Below, one piece after another: positions 63,986 to 64,000 of a stretch of 64,000 nucleotides of DNA (its first letter is position 1; every line of letters begins with the position of its first letter). Origin of the DNA: Motiliproteus sp. SC1-56 (GTDB taxonomy: Bacteria > Pseudomonadota > Gammaproteobacteria > Pseudomonadales > Balneatricaceae). A model generated the notes under the pieces. The model was not told the origin of the DNA and did not search any database. It was given only the letters and a program-made list of their open reading frames with translations. The translations under genes and the position numbers were made by a program. The stretch spans positions 22,213 through 86,212 of the forward strand of contig NZ_JAEMGS010000016.1 of assembly GCF_017309075.1 (NCBI RefSeq). The letters are read 5' to 3'.

Positions 63986-64000
63986 AACTGAAGAGTTTGA
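63986..64000 (+). rRNA. rrs: 16S ribosomal RNA, 5' end only
   Basis: The last 15 bases, AACTGAAGAGTTTGA, match the 5' end of gammaproteobacterial 16S rRNA (GAACTGAAGAGTTTGATC). The gene continues beyond the window. Two rRNA promoters and boxA upstream confirm it. Confidence 0.93.

Overview
The window is about 64 kb of a GC-rich, densely coding chromosome from a gammaproteobacterium, probably of the Pseudomonadales/Oceanospirillales type. The evidence is gene order: rpoD-dnaG-yqeY-rpsU next to tsaD-plsY-folB-folK, then lptD-surA-pdxA-rsmA-apaG-apaH-glpE-cca facing amgK-murU-djlA, and a CorC/YpjD/ffh/rpsP-rimM-trmD-rplS block. These follow the Pseudomonas-like arrangement as I recall it. The amgK/murU pair (cell-wall recycling), the two-subunit bacterioferritin and the Pseudomonas-sized TrpE fit the same assignment. 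No prophage, insertion sequence, CRISPR array or tRNA was seen. The window is cut at both ends: rpoD lacks its last few codons on the left, and a 16S rRNA gene begins in the last ~15 bases on the right.

Layout. 1-9 kb: macromolecular synthesis genes on the minus strand (rpoD, dnaG, yqeY, rpsU), then tsaD, plsY and the folate genes folB-folK. 7.6-16.7 kb: one long minus-strand cluster (lptD, surA, pdxA, rsmA, apaG, apaH, glpE, cca and a pteridine-reductase-like gene), mostly overlapping or closely spaced. 16.9-24.6 kb: cell-wall recycling, DjlA, an envelope pair (DUF3530, LpxR-like), then rpe-gph-trpE. 24.6-31.9 kb: accessory-style genes, including a voltage-gated-type cation channel with an acidic filter, a diguanylate cyclase divergent from a globin, two Nudix enzymes, a gamma-carbonic anhydrase, a CorC-type membrane protein and YpjD. 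32-37.5 kb: ffh, the rpsP operon, xerD, dsbC. 37.5-45.8 kb: PilZ protein, TRIC-type channel, a histidine decarboxylase coupled to a double-ACT protein, hom-thrC, DUF218 protein, recJ. 45.8-49.4 kb: a divergent histidine kinase and REC/HD-GYP regulator. 49.4-50.6 kb: a Fur-box-controlled iron-storage operon (bfd, heme-type bfr, ferroxidase-type bfr). 50.7-57.8 kb: ETF-quinone oxidoreductase, etfBA, pssA, and heme O/heme A synthases. 58.6-63.3 kb: a three-gene 2-oxoacid:ferredoxin oxidoreductase operon. 63.6-64.0 kb: tandem rRNA promoters, boxA and the 16S start.

The strongest unusual signals are these: a near-perfect hairpin that pairs an upstream anti-Shine-Dalgarno with the Shine-Dalgarno of the heme-type bacterioferritin; a bacterioferritin pair with complementary lost residues; an intrinsic-terminator hairpin in the leader of etfBA with an 11-bp direct repeat in the divergent promoter region; a channel whose selectivity filter resembles engineered calcium-selective bacterial channels; a histidine decarboxylase translationally coupled to a tandem ACT protein; a globin gene facing a diguanylate cyclase; and a seven-fold Gly-His repeat in the DnaG linker. 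All functional assignments come from reading motifs and remembered family features. No database search was run.
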